From positions 46,104,938-46,168,937 of the forward strand of contig NC_083337.1 in NCBI RefSeq assembly GCF_019175385.1: DNA of 64,000 nt. The letters are read 5' to 3'. Of this stretch, positions 12,062 through 21,828 are shown in pieces. Origin of the DNA: Lycium barbarum (lineage: Eukaryota; Streptophyta; Magnoliopsida; Solanales; Solanaceae). Below the pieces are notes generated by a model that made no database searches, was not told where the DNA came from, and saw only the letters and a program-made list of their open reading frames with translations. The translations under genes were made by a program, and so were the position numbers. Position 1 is the stretch's first letter, and the number at the start of each line of letters is the position of its first letter.

Positions 12062-12066
12062 GCTTG
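12062..12066 (+). repeat. Left TSD of element B (GCTTG)
   Basis: Lies directly before the LTR start TGTGACACTCC. It matches GTTTG at 40272-40276, directly after the LTR end GTGTGACA, in four of five bases; the difference is a C/T transition. Confidence 0.65.
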
Positions 12067-12142
12067 TGTGACACTCCGTAAATCCGAGTTAAGTGTGAAA
12101 GTGTGTTGGAAAATTTGACTTCACTGTTTTTGGCTATCATAA

Positions 12143-12303
12143 AATACGGCCTGAGTTTACGGCCCGTATTTTGAAATGCGGTCCGTATTTTTGGACGAAT
12201 TTCACCTGTTCCCTAAGACTGCTCACTGTTGTCTTTATTGTTAAATACGGCCACAGAATACGGCCCGTATTTTGAAATACGGTCTGTAGATCTGGCCGTA
12301 TTG
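12143..12303 (+). repeat. U3 palindrome cluster of element B
   Basis: Copies of AATACGGCC, ACGGCCCGTATTT and ACGGTCCGTATTT alternate over about 160 bases, ending just upstream of the TATA box. The same motif class occurs in family A and C LTRs despite otherwise different sequence. Confidence 0.65.
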
Positions 12304-12322
12304 CACCAGCCGCCAGCTGTGT

Positions 12323-12332
12323 ATATAAATAA
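12323..12332 (+). promoter_or_regulatory. TATA box of element B LTR
   Basis: TATATAAATA about 20 bases after the last CCGTA palindrome and about 90 bases before a donor-like AAG|GTAAGA. The context is suitable for pol II initiation near 12355-12365. The match is repeated in the 3' LTR near 38588. Confidence 0.65.
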
Positions 12333-12999
12333 CGGGATTCAGTTAATTTTATGAATTATTCTTATTCTTATAAACCCTAAGGATGAAAACCTTTTCTCCA
12401 AGTCTCCAAACCTTAAGGTAAGAACATGTTTAGGATTATTAATCAATCCAAGCACTAAACCCATGATTCTTAACACGATTCAATGAAAAACCTAGGGTTT
12501 GCAAAGTAATCCTTTTCAAGATGACTCAAGCTAGGGTTTTGGGTGTTCTTCGTGGAAAAGTAAATTGTTGAATTACATAAGACTTAATTAAGGTATGTCT
12601 CTTTTGAAAATCTTATTTTGGAATGCATGACTTCTTTTCAAATGTTCTTTATTGAATAGAAAGGTGAACTTCTCATATTTTGAAACCCTAATTCTTGTTT
12701 TTATCATGGTGTGTGAGTGTGAGGGGGCAAGCCCACATTAGACCTTAATTGTACTATACCCTATACATGTATATGTGATCCCAACTGTTTTTCCGCTATA
12801 AGTGATGATCAATAATAAGGGTTAATGGTTGGTAATAAGGTTTTCATGAGAAACTATGACAATTGAACTTTGTTTAAAGAAGTGGACACATTTTCAAATT
12901 TAATGCTAATGGATGATGTGATTACATTTAGATAATTGTGATTTATGTTCTATGCTATATTTCAGCTTCCATGCTATGAATTTGATTGTTGTGTTTGGC

Positions 13000-13145
13000 C
13001 TAGCTACTCAGGAGGAAGGATAGTCACTATGGATCCTAGTGTTGTAATTACCTAGCCATTCGGGAGAAAGAGTGGCCACTACTGGGTTCGCTACCCAGAG
13101 TGCGATTTATGCCTAGTTATTCGGGATGAAGGATAGCCACTGAGA
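13000..13145 (+). repeat. Short tandem array in element B LTR
   Basis: Three units around ctagctactcaggaggaag, ctagccattcgggagaaag and ctagttattcgggatgaag, each followed by a (t/g)agtcact or (t/g)ggccact tail, spaced 55-65 bases. Repeated in the 3' LTR at about 39268-39415. Confidence 0.65.
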
Positions 13146-13966
13146 ATTACATATTCCGGTGTGGTGCGCTGTGATTAGGGACTCTCTACGGTCATCCCTT
13201 CGATGTGCTTGATTCTTGGGCCTGTATTGGCATGCGTGATATTCTTATTCACTCATGGAATTGTTATTGATAATCATGATCAAGTGAAAGGCATATTTGA
13301 AGTTGTAACTTGATAAGAGGCTTTATAATAAGTTTTGATAATTCTTATAGGGATACACAAGTTGAATAACTGTTTATACATTGGTTTCACATGATTTTCA
13401 AGACTAATTTCTTTATGTATTATTGTACTCTATTTTCGTATTACTTATTGTCCCCGAGTCACTCACTGAGTATGAAGTACTCAGGCATACTATTGTTATT
13501 TTTGATGGTATGTTATGTAATGGAGAAGAGCGGGTTCTTGATACTTCAGGCACTTCGGGGGACTTGCTGTTGCTGCTGACTTGGTGAGCCCACATGTTCA
13601 TTCGTGGGTCACCCTCATTATATTTATTCATTAGTTTAGCATTTTAGCAGGTTGTGTCCTGATGTGTTAAACAGTTATTCTTTATATTAGAAGCTCCATA
13701 GTATACATTCTCGTGGGTAGTTGTTGAGTTATTGATTAACTCTCGGGCACGTTATTACCTTTGACTAAGTATTTGATTAATAAAGACTTCCACTGATTTA
13801 AATCCTATATTTATGATTTGTTTACATTTATTTTATAAAATATTGGAGGCGAATATTACACCTGGCGGGTTCAAGTAATGTTATTGCATCTTTTAGGTTC
13901 TTCAGATGTTGTTCATGATGTCGGATGCCGGTCACGTCTAGGGTGGGTTTTGTGGCGTGATAGGCT

Positions 13967-13979
13967 TGGTATCAGAGCC
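13967..13979 (+). other. Primer-binding site, initiator-Met tRNA type (element B)
   Basis: TGGTATCAGAGCC, a perfect match to the usual plant initiator-Met primer site, four bases after the LTR end. Confidence 0.93.
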
Positions 13980-14189
13980 TAAGTTTAAGTACGTCTTAGG
14001 ATTATTGTCGATGTCGTGTGAGTTGTGTCTAGTGGAGTTTTCCTTGTGCAGCCTGATCACTTGCATGACCGAGAAACTCCCAGGACATTTATAGGTGTTT
14101 CCTATTCTTCTTGATTCTAGATTCTGTTGTAGAGCTTGAAGTCCTTTTAGGATCATTCTAATTCGCTCCTTAATTCGTGCCTTGCAGAG

Positions 14190-15245
14190 ATGGTTCTGAT
14201 GCTATCCAAAAACGGTAACCGAGCACAACCCGTGAGAGCTAACCGAAATCGTAGGGGTACGAATGGTGGTCATGAAAATGATGCTGGATATCCAGCACCA
14301 TCTCCAGCACCGCCTGCTCCTGCTGTTCCTATTGCGGGTGTGTCTGATATTGTTACTATACAAACGGCTATTCAAATATTGACTGCATTGGTTGCGGCTC
14401 AGCAGCAGCGTGGAGGTGTGGGACCTCATGGTCGAGGCAGACTTAAGCAATTTCTCGACTTGAAGTCACTAGAGTTCTTCAGGTCACGACAGGTGGATGA
14501 CCCCCAACACTTTTTAGATAAGACCTTTAAGGCATTAAGGGCAATGGATGCCCAGGATTCCGAAACTGTGAGGCTTGCTTCTTATCAGTTGAAGGATATT
14601 GCACACGTATGGTTTGAGATGTCGGAATCTGAGAGGGGTGACACTGCTTTAGCCCCGACGTGGGCTGAATTTGAAGAGGCATTCATGGAAAGGTTTTTGT
14701 CTGATGAGGAAAGATTTGCTATGGCTACAAAGATCGAAAGGCTGGAACAGGGTAACAAGTCGGTTCGTGAGTATAGTTTGGAGTTCACCCGTTTGTCAAA
14801 GTATGCTTTATACATGATTCCGACTGAAAATCATAAGCTGACTCGTTTTGTGAAAGGCTCGGTACCACGTATCAAGTCTACATGTGTTGCTATTGCTATG
14901 TCTCCTACTTGTACTTTCTCATCTTTGGTTGGGTTTGCTGAACAACAAAAGAGTTGGAAAAATAAGAAGAGGATGGATCGAGATCAGAATAAGAAGGCCT
15001 GAATGGCGGGTGGTTTCAATGGTAATAAATATAAGGGAGGGCAGAGTAAAGGATATTCGACACCTGCTCAGTCTGGCGCATATTTGAATGCTAGTGTGCC
15101 TTTTGGTAGGCAAGTTTAGAAGAATAATAAACAAAGAAGGTTCTCCTAGGGTAGTAGTCGGTCCGCTGTGTGGGAAAATCATATTTATCATCATTGTGGT
15201 ATCAGGGGCCATGTTAAGAGGGAACGCAGAAAGTGGCTACGCTAG
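14190..15245 (+). pseudogene. Element B gag
   Basis: The start at 14190 follows the splice-acceptor-like CTTGCAG|AG. After a basic N-terminus (NGNRAQPVRANRNRRG) and an Ala/Pro linker comes the retrotransposon Gag domain: LKSLEFFRSRQVDDPQHFLD, LASYQLKDIAHVWFEM, WAEFEEAFMERFLSDEER, REYSLEFTRLSKYA. The frame stops with TGA at 15000-15002, then continues in frame for some 35 codons (MAGGFNGNKYKGG and on). Near 15181-15240 a decayed zinc knuckle reads YHHCGIRGHVKRERR, in which the first and last cysteines of the CCHC motif are lost. Gag forms the virus-like particle in the cytoplasm. This copy is probably defective in RNA binding. Confidence 0.85.
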
Positions 15246-15959
15246 ATGTCTGCCATGTCTAACCAAAGGAATAATTCGCCTGCTTCTGAATCTGCTAAAA
15301 ATTCGCCTGCTGGTAATGCTAACAATAATAATCAAAATGCTCGTAATAATGGCAAAGGAAAGGAAGTTGCTAACACTTCTGGTAGAGGGACAGCTCGACT
15401 TTATGGGCTGACTCGTAGGGAGACAGCTGAGGCTTTTGACGCTGTGGTTACAGGTATCCTTACCATCTGTTCTTGTGATGCTTATTCATTGATTGATCCG
15501 GGTTCAAATTTACCCTATGTGATGCCTTATTTCTCTCTTGATATGGGTATGAAACCCGAACCTTTGTTGGAACCCTTTACTATTGATACGCCTTTTGGTG
15601 TTCCTGTTATTGCTTCTAGAGTGTATAGAAATTGTGTTATTGTGATTAAAGGTCATGAGACCGCGGCTGATTTGTATGAACTTGAGATAGTGGATTTTGA
15701 TGTAATTATGGGGATGGACTGGTTGTCCACATGTTATGCTATTATGGATTGTCGCCATAAGTTAGCTCGTTTCTCCTTTCCCGATGAGCCTGTTATTGTG
15801 TGGGAGGGTGAAAATGACAAACCAAGGGGTAGATTTATTTTCTATCTTAAAGCTCATACGATGATCGCTAAGGGGTGTATTTACCATTTGGTTGCTGTTA
15901 CTGATACAAAAGCTCTAGTACCCGAATTTGCATCTATTCCCATAGTTAGTGACGGTTAG
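15246..15959 (+). pseudogene. Element B aspartic protease
   Basis: Frame continuous with gag. A low-complexity Asn/Ser-rich stretch is followed by TARLYGLTRRETAEAFDAVV, then the protease core: SLIDPGSNLPYVMPYFSL with active-site D-P-G, RNCVIVIKGHETAADLY, and the flap/second-wall block VDFDVIMGMDWLSTCYA. It ends with RGRFIFYLKAHTMIAKGC and YHLVAVTD. The frame ends at a TAG at 15957, while RT coding has already begun in another frame at about 15949. A frameshift therefore lies at this protease-RT linker. This could be an inactivating indel or, less likely, a programmed shift; other copies here have the two in one frame, which favours an indel. Confidence 0.83.
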
Positions 15960-16821
15960 TGATTATCCCAAAGTGTTTCCCAAAGATCTTCCTGGTATTC
16001 CTCCAGATAGATTTATTGATTTCGGGATTGATGTTATTCCCGACACCCAACCTATTTCTATCCCTCCTTATCGTATGGCTCCAGCGGAGCTAAGGGAATT
16101 AAAGGATCAATTAAACGACTTGTTGGATAAGGGCTTCATCCGACCAAGTTCCTCACCTTGGCATGCTCCAGCCTTGTTTGTTAGGAAGAAGGATGGTTCT
16201 CTTAGGATGTGTGTTGACTATCGCCAGCTTAATAAGGTGACCATTAAGAATAAATATTGTTTTCCTAGGATAAATGATCTATTCAACCAACTTCAGGGTG
16301 CTTAGTTCTTTTTGAAGATTGAATTAAGGTCTGGGTATCACCAATTAAAGATAAAGGAGGAGGATATTCCGAAAACCGCTTTCCATACTCATTATGGGCA
16401 CTTTGAGTTTCTTTTCATGTCCTTTGGGTTGACTAATGCGCCTGCTGCATTCATGGATTTGATGAGCAGTGTGTTTAAGCCTTATTTAGACCGCTTCATT
16501 ATTGTGTTTATTGATGATATTTTGGTGTACTCTAAGAATTGTGAGGTTGAAGCTAATCATTTGAGGATAACTTTGGCAACACTTAAGGAGAACGAGCTTT
16601 ATGCAAAATTCTCTAAGTGTGAATTCTGGCTTGACTCTGTGTCTTTCTTGGGTCACGTGGTGACTGGAGACGGCATTAAAGTAGATCCTCGAAAAATCTC
16701 AGCGGTTAAGGATTGGCCTAGGCTAACTAGTGCAATTGAAATTCGTAGTTTCTTGGGTTTGGCAAATTATTACAGAAAGTTTGTGGAAGGCTTCTCGTCA
16801 ATTGCCTCTCCATTGACTTAG
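15949..16821 (+). pseudogene. Element B reverse transcriptase
   Basis: RNA-dependent DNA polymerase of the element. Blocks in order: [75 protein letters not shown], then stop TAG 16303-16305 where the family has a Trp (GA-W-F), then [37 protein letters not shown], the catalytic [13 protein letters not shown] (F-I-D-D, the usual gypsy form), [15 protein letters not shown], and [21 protein letters not shown] second stop TAG at 16819 ends the connection domain. Both stops are single-base changes in an otherwise well-preserved reading frame, so loss of function looks secondary. Confidence 0.9.
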
Positions 16822-17370
16822 ATTGACATAGAAGACTGCTAAGTTTTAGCGGTCCGAAGCTTGCGAAAAGAGTTTCCAAGAGCTTAAGATATGGTTTTAC
16901 CTTCTGGGTTTGCTGGATATGTGGTGTATTGTGATGCTTCTAGAATTGGTATGGGTTGTGTATTCATGCAGAACGGTAAGGTGATCGTTTATGCTTCGCG
17001 ACAGTTGAAAAAGCATGAGAAGAACTATCCGACTCATGACTTGGAGTTGGTTGTAGTGGTATTTGCTTTGAAAATTTGGCGTCATTATTTGTATGGTGAG
17101 CATTGCGATGCTTTTACTGACCATAAAATCTTGCAATATATCTTTAAGTAGCAAGAGTTGAATCTCAGACAGTGGAAGTAGTTCGAGTTGTTAAAAGACT
17201 ACGACTTGAATATTTTGTATCATCCTGGTAAGGCTAATGTGGTTGCTGATGCTTTCAGTAGAAAATCTATGGGCACGTTGGCTTATTTGTGGGCTCATGA
17301 CATGCCCATGGGGAAGGAAATTCGAAGACTTGCTATTCTTGGGGTCAGACTTGATGAAACTGAAGATTGA
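16822..17370 (+). pseudogene. Element B RNase H
   Basis: Continues in the RT frame. It has a short damaged stretch with stops (16822-16890), then [20 protein letters not shown] with the first catalytic Asp, [20 protein letters not shown] with the Glu, and [12 protein letters not shown]. Stop TAG at 17149 precedes QELNLRQWK, and another stop precedes FELLKDYDLNILYHPGKANV and VADAFSRKS. The frame ends with TGA at 17368. The enzyme removes the RNA strand during reverse transcription and trims the PPT primer. This copy is inactive by nonsense mutations. Confidence 0.86.
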
Positions 17371-17376
17371 GAGTTA

Positions 17377-18830
17377 GTGAGAATCACGCCATCATGGTCT
17401 GACATTGTGGAAATGATTAAATCCAAGCAATATGATGATGAGCTCCTAGCAAAGCTGAGAGATGGAGTGGAAAGAGGTGAGTACATTTCATTTACTGTTG
17501 GGATTGGCCATAGTGTTCTGCGGTTGCAAGGAAGATTGTGTGTTCCCGATGTTGATGGTCTTCGACAAGAATTAATGATGGAAGCTCATATGTCCAAGTA
17601 TTCGATTCATCCGGTGTCCACTAAGGTGCATAAATATTTTAAACAACACTATTGGTGGAAGAGCATGAAGGTTGATATTTCTAACTTTGTGGCTAAGTGT
17701 TTGAACTGTCAACATGTGAAGGCCGAACATCAAAGGCCTGGAGGCCTGGCTCAAAATATTGAGATTCCGCAGTGGAAGTGGGAGGAGATCAACATGGATT
17801 TCGTTGTGGGTTTACCCCGCACAAAGGCCAAGTTTGATTCGATTTGAGTGATAGTGGATAGACTCACAATGTCTGCCCACTTTCTCCCCGTGAAGACGAC
17901 ATATTCTGCGGCGCAGTACGCCAAGGTAGATTACATGGGATTTCGACATCCATCATATTGGACAGAGGTACACAATTCACTGCTCATTTTTGGACATCCT
18001 TTCAGGAAGGTTTGGGAACAAGAGTGAAATTGAGAACTGCCTTCCATCCTCAAACTGACGGGCAAGCAGAGAGAACTCTTCAGACTCTAGAAGATATGCT
18101 CCGAGCTTCTGCTATAGATTTCGGAGGAACATGGGATGAACATTTACCTCTTGTGGAGTTCGCGTATAACAACAGTTACCAAGCGAGTATTCAAATGGCT
18201 TCCTACAAGGCTCTTTATGGGAGGCGTTATCGGTCTCCAATTGGTTGGTTTGAACTAACTGAAGTGGAATTGTTGGGTCCAGATTTAGTTCATGAAGAAA
18301 TTGAGAAGGTTAATCTTATTGTGCAACGACTCAAGACAGCTCAGAGTAGACAGAAGTCCTATATGTATATGAGTAGGTGTGAACTAGAGTTTTCTGTTGG
18401 TGACAAGGTGTTCTTGAAAGTGGCGCCGATTAAGGGAGTAATCCGGTTTGGTAAGAAGGGGAAACTTGGTCCCTGTTTTATTGGCCCTTGCGAGATTGTT
18501 AGGAAAGTTAGAACGGTGGCTTATGAATTGAAGTTGCCATCCAATATGGCCATGGTGCATCTGGTGTTTCACATTTCAATGTTGAGGTTGTACAAACTAG
18601 ATCCTTCCCATGTGTTGAACCCTGAAGAGACTGAAATTAATGAAGGGTTAACCTATGAAGAAAAATCAATTGAAATTCTAGATCGTCAAGTTAGAAGTTT
18701 GAGGACGAAGGATGTGGCGTCGGTCAAGGTGTTGTGGCGAAACCATAATACTGAGGAAGCTACTTGGGAAATACAGGAGGATATGAAGAAGAGATATCAT
18801 CACTTGCTCCCTATGGCAGGAATGAGCTAG
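17377..18830 (+). pseudogene. Element B integrase with C-terminal chromodomain
   Basis: The N-terminal zinc finger shows H-x6-H (AHMSKYSIHPVS) and CLNCQHVK. The catalytic core has EINMDFVVGLPRTKAK (first Asp). A stop TGA at 17845 and a frameshift near 17925-17957 follow, after which LDRGTQFTAHFWTSF (second Asp) and HPQTDGQAERTLQTLEDML (Glu) are in a new frame. Conserved EFAYNNSYQASIQMASYKAL, KVFLKVAPIKGVIRFGKKGK and LVFHISMLR follow. The C-terminus (ILDRQVRSLRTKDVASVKVL, WRNHNTEEATWEI) is a chromodomain, which defines the chromovirus lineage and is thought to steer insertion into marked chromatin. Core order and length fit Tekay/Del-like elements. The coding breaks make it inactive. Confidence 0.9.
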
Positions 18831-18912
18831 CGTTTTAAATAATTCATAGATGAATTGTTGTGTTTGTTCGAAACAACTTGTGGTTTAGTGAATTCTTTCT
18901 AGGCTACGATTC

Positions 18913-18944
18913 TCATTTGAGGACAAATGATCTTAAGGGGGGGA
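18913..18944 (+). promoter_or_regulatory. Element B PPT with AGGA-loop hairpin
   Basis: TCATTTG-AGGA-CAAATGA (18913-18930) forms a perfect seven-base-pair hairpin. It is followed by the PPT AAGGGGGGGA (18935-18944) and three bases later by the 3' LTR. Compared with the CATTCG-AGGA-CGAATG version in other families, two stem pairs are changed on both sides at once. Confidence 0.8.
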
Positions 18945-18947
18945 TAA

Positions 18948-19126
18948 TGTGAAACTCCGTAAATCCGAGTTAAGTGTGAAAGTGCCTTGGAAAATTTGAC
19001 TTCATTGTTTTGGCCATCATAAAATCCGGCCAGAGTTTACGGCATATATTTTCAAATACGGTTCGTATTTCTAGACGTATTTCACCTATTCCCTAAGACT
19101 GCTCACTGTTGTCATTATTGTTAAAT
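18948..19126 (+). mobile_element. Element B 3' LTR, left piece
   Basis: Repeats the 5' LTR start (TGTGAAACTCCGTAAATCC and on) for 179 bases, ending at TTGTTAAAT, where element C begins. The continuation is at 38513. Confidence 0.92.
19122..19126 (+). repeat. Left TSD of element C (TAAAT)
   Basis: Exactly repeated at 38508-38512, directly after the right LTR end of C. In the uninterrupted 5' LTR of B the site is a single TTAAATACGGCCACAG. Confidence 0.93.
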
Positions 19127-21610
19127 TGTCACGACCCGACTAGGGCTGCGACGAGCACCCGGCGCTACCCCACCCGGGCACCCCTTTAACATACTTTCAC
19201 ATAATGTCTAGGTGAGCCATAAATAAAATCATGCATTGTAGCCTTCAATCATACTAGTCCCAATTGGACGATAACATTTCTTATATCATCACAGGCATCT
19301 ATGCCACATCAATGTACATGGGCCGACAAGGCCAACAAAATGACATACAAAAATATAGGCCGACAAGGCCAAACACATCTAACCACATACACATGTCTAC
19401 GAGCCTCTAAGAAGGTTATAACATATCACATGAGTGGGACAGGACCCCACTATGCCCATAATTATGTACACAAAATAATAAGTACCCAAAAGCTATAACT
19501 TCGAATGAAATGGAGCTCCGCTATGTAGCCCCTGAAAATATAGCTATGGATCGAGCCTGTCTCCCTGTGCACCTGCGGGCATGACACAACGTCCACAAAC
19601 AAAAGGACGTCAATACGAAGAATGTACCGAGTATGTAAAGCATGATCCATATCAATATGAAAGCTTAAGAGTCAACATATGAGATAGCATAACATGGGAG
19701 ATAATACTATCGTCGTCATAGCACTTACTTGCTTTCCACAAGGACATTCCATTTCTATTGCGTATCCGTGTACATACATCCATATCCGTATTTATTTACC
19801 TTCACCTTTATCTTTATAACATATTCGTACTCATATTGATGTCATACACACACACATATATATATATAACTATAGTGTGCCCGACCATAAAGGTTCGGTG
19901 TTTCATACATACTTGGCCAACCAAGGCTCAAGGTCATACATACCTGGCCCTACCAGGGCTTCAGGGTTATCCATACCTTCTGCAGAAGTGTGCGCGCATT
20001 TCATAATCGTATACATACTCTATACATATTCATATACATATATTCTTACCCGGCGTCATAAGCTCGGGGTCTTATTATAGCCCTTCATAGGCACACATAC
20101 ATATAATAGCTCATAAGCATCTTTAGCATCATTTTATTCTCATCATCATTACTATCATTGTCATTATCGTTACATCTACCCTATAGGCTTACTCGTCATA
20201 CGAGGAACTTAGTACAATCGTAGCACATCGAGCAACGGGAGCTTACTAGCTCGGAGAATCAAATCGTTTGAAGGGAATCATAGTCTTATAGGAGATTTAG
20301 ACGTTTGGCCAAAGAACCATGCCTTATGAAAGAAGGGTTAGCCTTACATACCTTTTCGTTCGACTATATAACACTTGCACGTTCCCTTCCATGCTTGCGT
20401 TTATACCTTCGTCAAGGTCATACTACGTTAGAATTGACAACTAGCATAAATTGCTAAAGCTAGGGAAAATCGGACAGCATCTCCTTTATTTATACAACAT
20501 TCCTCCATATCGTAATTTAACTCCCAAACGTCAATAATACATTTACAATATCATAACAATAGCCTTTAGTCATCTACATTATCCATATTCTCAATTCACT
20601 TCCAATTTTCCATATTAAAGACCATAACACACGATTTCGTCCATTCACATACAATGCATATTTCATGATCTTAACGTCATTTATAACCCATTCATTTCAC
20701 AACACAACAACAATCATGATTCAATTCAAACTATTTCTCAAAACGTCACTATTCATCTTTCATGAACCATTTTGCTATACTCTTCTAAAATCCAAGCATT
20801 TCAACTTCCAAATACCTTAAACAACATATAAATACCATAAATCTTACCTTAGATGTTGTAGGAACAAGCCTTAGTCGAAATACTCCACTTGAGCAAAAAC
20901 TCTAGTTTTTCTCCATTTGGATTTCTTCACTTGAATGATCTTTAATGGGTTTCCTTACACTTGATTCACTTATTTTGTGTTGTTGATCACTAAAAACCCT
21001 TGAAAACTTGTGGAATATATGTAGAGAGATGTTTTAGAGAGAAGGGGTGTCAAGAAGAAATGAAATGAAATAACCTTGGTCCCTTACATTTATTGGACAA
21101 AATCTGTCCCGACCAAACATACGGACCAACATACGGTCCGAATAAATTGTACGGGCCGTATGTTTGGTCGTAAAATTGGTCCAGAGAGTTTGGCAAATCT
21201 GGGTTGATTATACGGTCCCAAACATACGGACCGTATAAATTATACAGCCAGTATGTTTGGCCGTATAATCTCCAGTGATCCCGAAGTTTGTTTCGTCGTC
21301 TCGTTTGATCTCCAATCCTTATGGAACCTTCTTAACACTTGTTCAACACTTCAATACCAATCCAAGGGAAGTTATCACTCTTCTCCAAGACATCATTAAG
21401 CCCTTACTAACTCGTCACTCGTAATTTCTTTCTGATGCTTATCAAATACTTTGCCTTCTCTTGGCAATCCTCTTCCCTCATCTCTAACATCTTTGAACCC
21501 TCATCTAGAATCACCGAATGTCATTGCTCGCTCATGAAAACATCGTATACTCATACTCCTTACTAGTTCATTCACTTGCGTACCAACGGAATATTTTCCG
21601 AGGTGTAACA
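19127..21610 (-). mobile_element. Element C 3' LTR (complete)
   Basis: 2484 bases, TGTCACGACCC to GAGGTGTAACA. On minus it holds the CCGTA palindrome cluster (21117-21275), donor-like CTAAG|GTAAGAT (20850-20841), second donor-like AAAAGGTATGTAAGG (about 20353-20341) and GC-rich repeats (19875-19980). The upstream neighbour on minus is the PPT at 21611-21626. Confidence 0.92.
19875..19980 (-). repeat. GC-rich imperfect repeats in element C LTR
   Basis: Units with self-complementary cores: gcccgaccataaaggttcgg, cttggccaaccaagg, cctggccctaccagg. The corresponding stretch of the right LTR is at about 24910-25010. Confidence 0.6.
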
Positions 21611-21646
21611 TTCTCCCCCCCTTAAGAACATTCGTCCTCGAATGTT
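21611..21646 (-). promoter_or_regulatory. Element C PPT with AGGA-loop hairpin
   Basis: On minus, AACATTCG-AGGA-CGAATGTT (21646-21627, eight perfect pairs) runs straight into CTTAAGGGGGGGAGAA and the LTR start TGTTACACC. Confidence 0.85.
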
Positions 21647-21828
21647 AAAGTCTTCGGGGATTCTATAAAAATTTCGCCAGAGTTTCTTCTGTATTATGGC
21701 ACTACCATCCTGTCACAACAGCCCACAATAACAATGCCTCATAGGGCAACAACATAATAACAATAGAATTTGGCCACACATGACCCAAAAGCATAAAAGC
21801 AAAACATACATACCTTATGATCTTGACG

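Larger units (their letters stand above)
9904..12066. other. Non-coding flank, possibly left part of a Tat/Ogre-type LTR
   Basis: AT-rich sequence with no recognisable protein; the longest frames (about 100 codons near 10670-11176) look accidental. It is separated from 40272-42420 only by element B, whose TSD (GCTTG/GTTTG) joins the two. Because 40272-42420 ends at a Tat-type PBS, this stretch may be the upstream part of the same long LTR. That is an inference; the left limit is set by the family A LTR at 9903. Confidence 0.35.
12067..13962 (+). mobile_element. Element B 5' LTR
   Basis: Starts TGTGACACTCC and ends GGCGTGATA, where the 3' LTR has GGTGTGACA; the terminal CA is mutated to TA by a C-to-T change. 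About 1.9 kb. It holds palindromic TACGG/CCGTA repeats, a TATA box, two donor-like motifs (12415-12423 and 12589-12598) and a short tandem array at 13000-13145. The PBS follows four bases later. Confidence 0.92.
12418..14187 (+). other. Putative leader intron of element B
   Basis: Donor-like CTTAAG|GTAAGA in the LTR (intron start 12418) and acceptor-like CGTGCCTTGCAG|AG (intron end 14187), two bases before the gag ATG at 14190. An alternative donor is TTAAG|GTATGT at 12592. The same acceptor context is found at the gag start of family A. RNA evidence would be decisive. Confidence 0.4.

Noticed and set aside
13967..13979. tRNA gene fragments at the TGGTATCAGAGC sites
   Set aside because: These are primer-binding sites complementary to a tRNA 3' end; no tRNA cloverleaf is present.
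15949..15959. Programmed frameshift between protease and RT in element B
   Set aside because: Families A and C read through this linker in one frame, and B has many other inactivating changes, so a plain indel is simpler.
19758..20080. Small frames in element C LTR (repeated at 24910)
   Set aside because: Copies arise from LTR duplication and fall in the GC-repeat array; nothing protein-like.
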